Shown piece after piece: positions 22,877 to 31,715 of a stretch of 35,000 nucleotides of DNA. The position numbers and the translations under genes were made by a program. Origin of the DNA: Chrysomallon squamiferum (taxonomy: Eukaryota; Mollusca; Gastropoda; Neomphalida; Peltospiridae); contig CM022673.1 in NCBI GenBank assembly GCA_012295275.1, positions 13,868,288 through 13,903,287 of the forward strand. The letters run 5' to 3'. How positions within the stretch are numbered: the stretch's first letter is position 1; every line of letters starts with the position of its first letter. Below the pieces are notes generated by a model, which did no database searches, was not told the origin of the DNA, and was given only the letters and a program-made list of their open reading frames with translations.

Positions 22877-25800
22877 ATTATATTATATATATATGATTCT
22901 AGGACATTGCAATTTTGAAACAAGCCTTTGTACATGGACAAACACTCAGATAAATGATGACTTTGACTGGATCAGACATTCTGGTAGAACCGGTACCTCT
23001 GGAACCGGGCTCAGGCTTGACCACACTCTCAGAACAAGCAGAGGTATAAATAATTCTTATACAAAATAAACAAATAACACAGCCTATTACAGCAAATTAG
23101 AGATGATCATTAAAAACTATTTTGGAAATGTATTAAAACAAACCTTTATTTTCTACACCTAGGTCATTACATATATATTGAAGCCAGCCCTCCACAAAAA
23201 ATGGGGATCGTGCCCGACTGGTTAGTCAGACATTTTTCCCAAGAAGAAGGCGAGGATGTCTCCAGTTCTACTACTTCATGCATGGCAGAAACGTGGGAAC
23301 TCTTCGTGTGTTCACTTCAGTGGCTGGGGTCGAAACCCTGGTTTGGCAACTCAGTGGATCACAGAGGAGTGTTTGGCAGTTAGCTCAAGTTCAGCTTCCC
23401 CGAGGACAAAACTTCAAGGTCAGTTGAAATTTTGGTTTGTGAATACCCCCAGTTTCTCCTTTTTACTTTTCCCATGTTCACTAAATTGACTAAATATCTT
23501 CTAACTGTATTTCTTGTATCAGTTAAATTGACATTTTATTTATTTCAATTTCCCAGTTTAGCTAAACTGACCTGTTTTGGTGAATATCTTCATTCATGCT
23601 CATTGTATTTCTTGGATGAGTTAAACTGATATTTTACTTATTTAAATTCTCCATTTATAATAATGCCATCCTAGGTTAATGAACTTAACAATTTATTTGC
23701 TTATTTTAATTGCAAATGACTGAGGACAAAACGATGGGCCCATGCACATCAGAGAGCGTTAATCTATATTATTTAATAGTAAATAATCATTATCAGCTAT
23801 TTATCTCTTAATTATTAAAACCAAACATCAGAATTTTTTTTTTTTAAAAAGAAGAAAAAAAAGACAGATTATTTTAATCTTTTTAGCATTATACATGGTC
23901 TAAAATCATGGATTTAGAAGTTATTTAAATTTCTAAATTATTTTTATTATTATATCAGAAAAATAAAAGAGTAGTATTTCCAGAAGGAATCATAGTCCTC
24001 ATTTTCTTTTTTTCTTTTTAAAAAAAAAATCCAATTATACCATTAATATATTTCTGAGTTAATTAGAGAAAGCTGTTATAAATGAACAGACAAATCATAT
24101 CGTGTGTATGTGTTTATATATGTGTATGTATCTTTGAAAAGATACCAAAATACAAAAAATAAAATCATGATCATTATAAATTATTTTCAAGCTTGGTCAG
24201 AGGTCAGATATTTCAGTTTCAAGAGTGATAAATATCTACAAGCACCATAAAAATATATTCTATTTTATTATTCTTTATTTCATATTTAGAAACATTATTA
24301 TGAAACTTTCATGTTTATACCTTGTATTCAGATTTTTTGTTTTAGTTGATATGGAACTAAGTAGCTGAAAAAATATAATAATTAATTAATAAAACAAAAT
24401 AATAATAATGCTGTTGTGGTGGTTGTTGTAGGTGATACTTGAGGCTGTTGTAGGATCTGGAACACAAAGTGATATTGCTGTTGATGACATTGGAATCAAT
24501 CATTTCTTCTGTAGATGTAAGTAAATAACTTATTTGTTTGTAAGCCATATAACAAAACTATTAACAGTTATTTAATGATACATGTTTGAAGTAGTAAATG
24601 TTACCAGTATTTTATACAGGTTTTTAATATTATTATTATTATTATTTTTTTTTTAATCAGTCATTCCTTTGACTGCCAGACCACCAACATTGACAACAAC
24701 AAGAAGAACTACCACACAACCTCCTACTACACCAACAACATCACTGACACATTTAACATCAACCAAATCAGCAGGTGAGCAAAAGACTAATAATGTAATT
24801 TTTTGTTTTAAAATGTTTAAAATAGTATATTTTCATAAAGAATTTAGTTTAAATGGAAATGTATCTGTTTGGACATTCAGCTTATTAAACAATTACTAAT
24901 TTCAGACAAATCAACTTAAAAAAAAATATATATATAAAGATAACATTTTCCAAAACCCAAACTATAAGATGAATTCTTGTTTTTTGATTATAAAATATTT
25001 ATGACAAAAGTTTGTATTAAACAAATAACCAGATACATATGTATTTTAGTTTATTGTATGTTAATACACACCAGAAATTTATGTTAATAATACTTTTAAA
25101 TTTAAGTTGTGAAATTTTTTTTCCCTCAGGTTCTAAAACTGTGTCATGTAACTTTGAACATGACCTGTGCAGCTGGAGACAGCTGAAAAATGATGACTTT
25201 GACTGGACACGACATCAGGGCTCAACACTGACCGGTAACACTGGACCATCAGCTGACCATACCACAGGACGTAAGAGTCACCGTTTTAAATTTTATTTAT
25301 TAAAATGTAGTTACTGAAGCTTACATTGGTAGATTTTATTTGCTTTAAAAGTGAAACACTTTAATTTTCTGTTTTTCTTAAATTCATGATGTTTTAAAAT
25401 ATTTTTAGTTTAAAAGGTGTACTGATTAAAACTGTTTATACTACAGATGGATGGTATCTGTACACAGAAGTGTCTCTCCGAAGAGCAAATGAGACAGCCA
25501 GAATCGAAAGCAAAAAAATCATTCCTCGCCAGACAACTCAATGTTTATCCTTCTGGTATCACATGTATGGGGACCACATCGGCCGTCTCAACGCTTACAT
25601 CAAAACTACCCCAGCTCTAGGTAACCCTGTTTGGACAAAAACAGGATCTCAGGGAAATCAGTGGATTCAAGCCCAGATAACAGTGACAAGAGGACACACT
25701 CCATACTCAGTGAGTCTTACATATACACATACATGCTGAATCATTATTTCCAATAATATTATATGATTTGTCAATTCTAAATATAAGTATTGTTATCTTT

Positions 25801-28800
25801 GTAGGTGGTAATTGAAGGTATTGGTGGAAATGGTTACAAAGGTGATATAGGTTTGGATGACATTTATCTTGCTGATGGTGCCTGTACAGGTATGTAACAA
25901 ATAAAATTACAGTTTGAATTAGTAAATTTTATCTACTTAATATGCTTAGAATGAAGCCCACACTTTGTAGAAGCAGTAGTATAAATTTATTTTAAATATT
26001 TTTTAAATATATTTAGTTCATTATTCACAATGTCTTATTTTTGTTAATTTAATACTTAAATAAAAAATATGAATACCATGAATCAATTTTCAGTAATAAA
26101 AAGGTAATATTAAGAACAAAATTAATAATTGTAATCTGCATCATTATTTGTATTACAACTTTAGTTAATTCTGAAATATTAATATTTTGTGTTTCTGTTG
26201 CAGTCTAGTTAGTTCATACATTTTTGTATGTCTGAGTATCTTTAACAATTGTTTTGGAAAGCATAGTGATTGTCTTTGATGATTCAGCATTGTTTCATTT
26301 GATATTTACAATTATATCACTGAATCATCTTTTTCTTCTTTATATTCTCTTTTTTATGTTTCTGATAATAGATAGAGTACCACATCTGTTTCTTTATGAC
26401 CAGGTTATATTAATAACAAAAATTACAGTTCTAACTAATCATAAAAATGATTCAACTTTTCTTTGTTCAACAGTTCCAACAATTACACCATCAGGTCCAG
26501 TTGTACTGACCACTGTACTGCCCGGCCAGGCTATCAGAAAGTGTGACTTTGAGGCAGCTAACATCTGCAACTATAAACAGGACAAAAGTGACCAGTTTGA
26601 CTGGACGAGAACAAGTCGCAATACAGCTACGTTTGGAACCGGTCCAAGTGCAGATCACACCTATGGAACATCTAGTGGTAACTTGTTTTATTTGTGTTGT
26701 TAATAATATTATTAAGTAGAAAATATTTCAGTAAACATGTTGAAATTTTAAATATGCTATTTAGTTTATTTACTTCACCTTTATTTGTAATTTTTTAATT
26801 TTAAGTTTTTTGTTTTAAATTCAATTCTTTTATTTTTAATTTATTTTTTGATTTTTGATTTTGATTTTGATATTTTTTTTGTTTCATTTTATTTTTTACA
26901 GGACATTACATGTACACAGAAGCGTCAGGGAGGAGACACGGGGACAGAGCTCGACTGATCAGTCCCCAGTACAGAGATTCACAGTCAGTGTGTTTACAGT
27001 TTTACTACCACATGTACGGCAGTGACATGGGCACACTGAATGTGTACGCTGAGGTAAATACTGCAATGATATTTTCAAATATGTATTTTTAGATTGTTTC
27101 TTGTAAATATTTGATTATCTGTAACATTGCTCCTGTACAGTTTAATTAAAACAGTCACAATATAATTATAAATCTGTGCATCAGACAATGTTTCTTGAGA
27201 AGCACTCCATATTCTATTATGATACATCATAACACATTGGAAATAAAATCACTTTAGTGGTTAATCATTCCTTTTTCTTTACTTTGAAAACATTTGATTA
27301 CATTGTTTGCTCTCACATATGTGGTCACAATACATACTGCTTGTAGCACATGTTTCATATTTTAGTTCATTTTGTTTTTTAAAAATCACATCCTTAGACT
27401 GGAAACAGCTTGGGAAGACCCATTTTCAGTCGGTCTGGTAACCAAGGAAACAGGTGGATTGTTGGACAGGCAACCATTCCAGCCTCTGCAGCCAGCCATT
27501 ACAAGGTATAAAGTTATTAAACTGAGCAGAATTCAGTAACCATTGTTACTGAGATGATCTAACTGCTATAATGTTTGTAATGAAATGATAGAGTAGTGTG
27601 GATTGTATGTTTGTGTAATGTATATAATGAACTGATACAACAATGTAGATTGTATGTTTGTGTAATGTATGTAATGAACTAAAACAGTAATGTAGATTGT
27701 AAGTTTGTGTAAAGTATGATATAGCATTTTTGTGAAATGTATATAATGAACTGATACAGTAATATAAATTAAACATTTATTTCAGGTTGTTTTTGAGGGT
27801 GTTCGTGGTAAAAATTACAAAGCTGACATTGCTATAGATGACATCAGTTTATTAATGGGATCCTGTGCCAACCCAGGTATCATTCTGTTCACTTGCTTTT
27901 CATTCATTTTATTAGTGATTAATAATACACACACACATACACACACACATAAACACACACATACACACACATACACACATATACTCACACATACATATAC
28001 TGAGACTCCAGTATATACAGATATTAATAATTTAACTCGCACATACATGTTTATTTTCATATAGCTCCATTATTTTAATAATTGTTTTTAATTATATCTT
28101 CTTGTTACTCATGTTTTGTTCCCTGTGTTGAACATGTTATAAAATGTAAACAATTACCAGAGAATTGTAGTCAATTTAACAACATATACAGTATTATGAT
28201 TTTACACTTGTATTTTGTTTAACAGGTGACTGTGATTTTGAAAAAGGTTTGTGTACCTGGCACAATGCAATCAAAGGCGACCAGTTTGACTGGACACAAG
28301 GTAGTGGAGGTACTGTAACCATTGGAACTGGACCTTCAAATGACCATACACGAGGCAACCGGAGAGGTGCGTGTGATTTACATTAAAAACTTTCATGAAG
28401 AGTTTTTTGTAATGACAAAATTAGTTGCCTTTTTTAAAACTAAATATGTGAGAGAAAAAAGATTGATGAACTTTTATTAGATTATAATATATTTTGTTGG
28501 AATAGTAATTAAAAAGTTTGTAAAATAATACATTCAAATAAAAATTAAACATCAGAAAAAAAATCGTATTGAAATTGTGAGTTGTACTGAACTGTTATTT
28601 ATCTATTCATACTTTTTATGGAGAGATGCACTTTAATAAGTTACATAAAAATAATTTTCATATTCACAAAGGTTTGTATTTAACATATTTATATTATTTC
28701 TTGGATTATTCACAAAGCTGTATTTCAATGATAACTATAATTCCAGAAATTACAGGTTTGTGTGTGAAAAATATTATCAAAAAATAAAGAAGTTTATTAT

Positions 28801-31642
28801 ATAAAATAAGTATTAAAAAATATTTTATATTTTTATACAAAATACTTATTATTCAGGAAATTACATGTTAATATATATAAAACTTATAATTCAGGAAAGT
28901 ACATGTTAATATATATAAAACTTATAATTCAGGAAAGTACATGTTCATTGAAACATCCGCTCCACGTCAGCTAGGTGACAAGGCGTGGTTTGTCAGTCAG
29001 GGGTTTCCTCCAGTGTCTCGCAGTGGCCGATGTATCAGTTTCTGGTACAACATGAACGGCAAAACAGTGGACACACTCACTGTGATGATCAGAGTGCCAG
29101 GTCAGTGTACTTAGATTATTTTACCTCTGATATCTTTAGTGATGTGTATAATGATCATCATTTTGTTGTTTCTACTTGTGTGACTACTTTCATAGTCCTA
29201 TTCACTGCATTATAACAGAATCTCCAATATATTGTGTAATATTTTCATCAGTAAACCACAGTCACTGAGTGTTTTCTGCTTTTATCATATTCAAGATTTT
29301 ACCACTAATGGTGAAACTACCTGGATTAGCCTGAAGTTAACAGATTATAAGAAATGTTTTTCTGAGGAGTGATAGATAATAAAATTAGTTCTGCTCAGTG
29401 AAACACACACACACACAAACACACATGAACTAATTGAAAGTATATTTTACTTTGTCTAGGCTACTCGGACTACATCATCTGGCAGCTGAAAGGAGAGCAG
29501 GGTTCTGGCTGGCTCAATGGACAGGCACCAATCACACAGACAAAACACAGCTACACCATCGTCTTTGAGGGAAGGAGAGGAAAGAGTTACCAAGGAGATA
29601 TTGCCATTGACGACATCACATTCACAGAATCAACATGTGGAGGTTTGACAAGCTAATTATTTCATCTTTGTTGTTTATTGTAAACTATTATCATTTGTTG
29701 TTTTATTTCATTTTAATAATTCATTGTGTTGTACCAAACCAGTAATAGTAAATCTAACATTTTGTTTTAATTATGTTAATACTTTATATGTGGAATTGTA
29801 TTCATGTGAACATACATTCATATAGAGGCATATGTATCTATCTGTCTGTCTTTATAAACACACACACACACACATACACACAAAGATATAAACATATGTT
29901 AGACAGCTATGCAATCAGACAAACTGTATATTTTATTTTTTCAGTGGCCCCTGCTAATGCCTCTGTCCCAGCACAAACTACAATTAAAACAACAATAATA
30001 AACCCTACAGCAACATCAGCATCCTTCAACTGTAGCTTTGAAAAGAATCTTTGTGGCTGGACACAGGACAAAACTGACCAGTTTGACTGGACACGACATC
30101 ATGGAGCCACGACCAGTGTCGGAACTGGACCTTCTAATGACCACACAATGGGGACATCAGGTATGAAATAAAATTATATATGTCTGTGCTGATTGCCAAT
30201 ATTAGGTTCCACACAGTAGTGAAACAAATTTATCATGGCTCAGTGGATGGTCTCAGCTAGACAACTATAAGCAAATTAAATAAATAAATAAATAAACAGT
30301 TAAAGGTTAAGTACATGTATCGATGAATGGATGAACAAATAAAATAAATCAGTATATAGGTAGACAAATAAGTAAGTAAATAAATAAAAATGTAACTAAA
30401 TAATTAAATGTCTTAGTAAATAATCAGAAAAATAGGTAAGGAAAAAAAATATTAATATATATTTATAAATACAAACAAAAAAACAGACAAAACAAACAAA
30501 CAAATAATAAAATAAAAATAAATACATAAATAAAATAAAATAAAATAAAATAAAATAAAATAAAATAAAATAAAATAACCAACACATAAGAACTGTAATA
30601 AGAAATTATATATACCTGTCTTTTTCTCTTTGTTACAGCTGGATACTACATGTACACAGAGGCATCAGTACCTCGGAAGTATGGGAACAAAGCTCGATTG
30701 ATCAGTCCTGTGGTCCACACAGGACCTCAGTGTTTCACGTTCTGGTACAACATGTATGGACAACATGTCGGCAGTCTGAACGTCTATGTTCAGACTGGAG
30801 TGTCACTGCCGTCACGACCGGTGTGGACGAAGCAGGGAACTCAGGGAACTGCATGGAAGCAAGCCACAGTGACAGTGTCTGTTACACAAAGCTTTAATGT
30901 GAGTATGTGTGTCTGTCTGTATGTATATGTAAAATAGCATAGTCAGGTTTTTATTGTTTGAAAATATTATATTAAATGTTTTGTGTTTTAGATTGTGTTT
31001 GAAAGTATTCGAGGCCATGGTTTTCTTGGTGACATTGCTGTAGATGATGTTAACATCATAGCAGGTGTCTGTTCTGGGGGTAGGTGCTGCTTGAACTAAC
31101 AGTGCAATTCTCTTTACTTTTTAATGTTTTAATTTTTAAAATATATTTCCAGAAATATATGAAAGTTAATAAATAGGTGATTGATAAATTGACTTGACTG
31201 AATTTTCATGAAATCTGTTTATTCATTCATTCATGAATCCATCCATCGTTCATCTATCATCTATCCATTCATCTGTCTATAATATCCATCAATCCATTCA
31301 TCCATCCATCCATCCATCCATCCATCCATCCATCCATCCATCCATCCATCCATCCATCCAATCATTTATTATGATTCTGTTTTGCAGGTCTAGCTCCCTC
31401 TTCCCCCAATGCCACAAGAAGCTGTAACTTTGAACCAGCCAACATGTGTGGCTTTAGTCAGGACCATAGTGACCAGTTTGACTGGACACGGTCAGCTGGC
31501 CGCACAGCCACGTTTGGAACAGGACCAAATGCAGACCACACATACCAAACTCAAGCAGGTTTGTTTTTATTAGTTTTGTTTTTGTTTTTTTTCTTTTTTG
31601 TCTTCTTTAGTCTACTATTACTTTCTTTTCATCCTCACATTT

Positions 31643-31715
<73 letters not shown>

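Noticed and set aside
23201-23489. Frames of 60 and 77 codons inside MAM 3
   Set aside because: The first is the shifted reading of the real exon after the missing base, and the second is another frame of the same exon running into the intron.
31297-31361. CRISPR-like regular repeat
   Set aside because: It is a plain 4-bp microsatellite with no spacers, in an animal intron.
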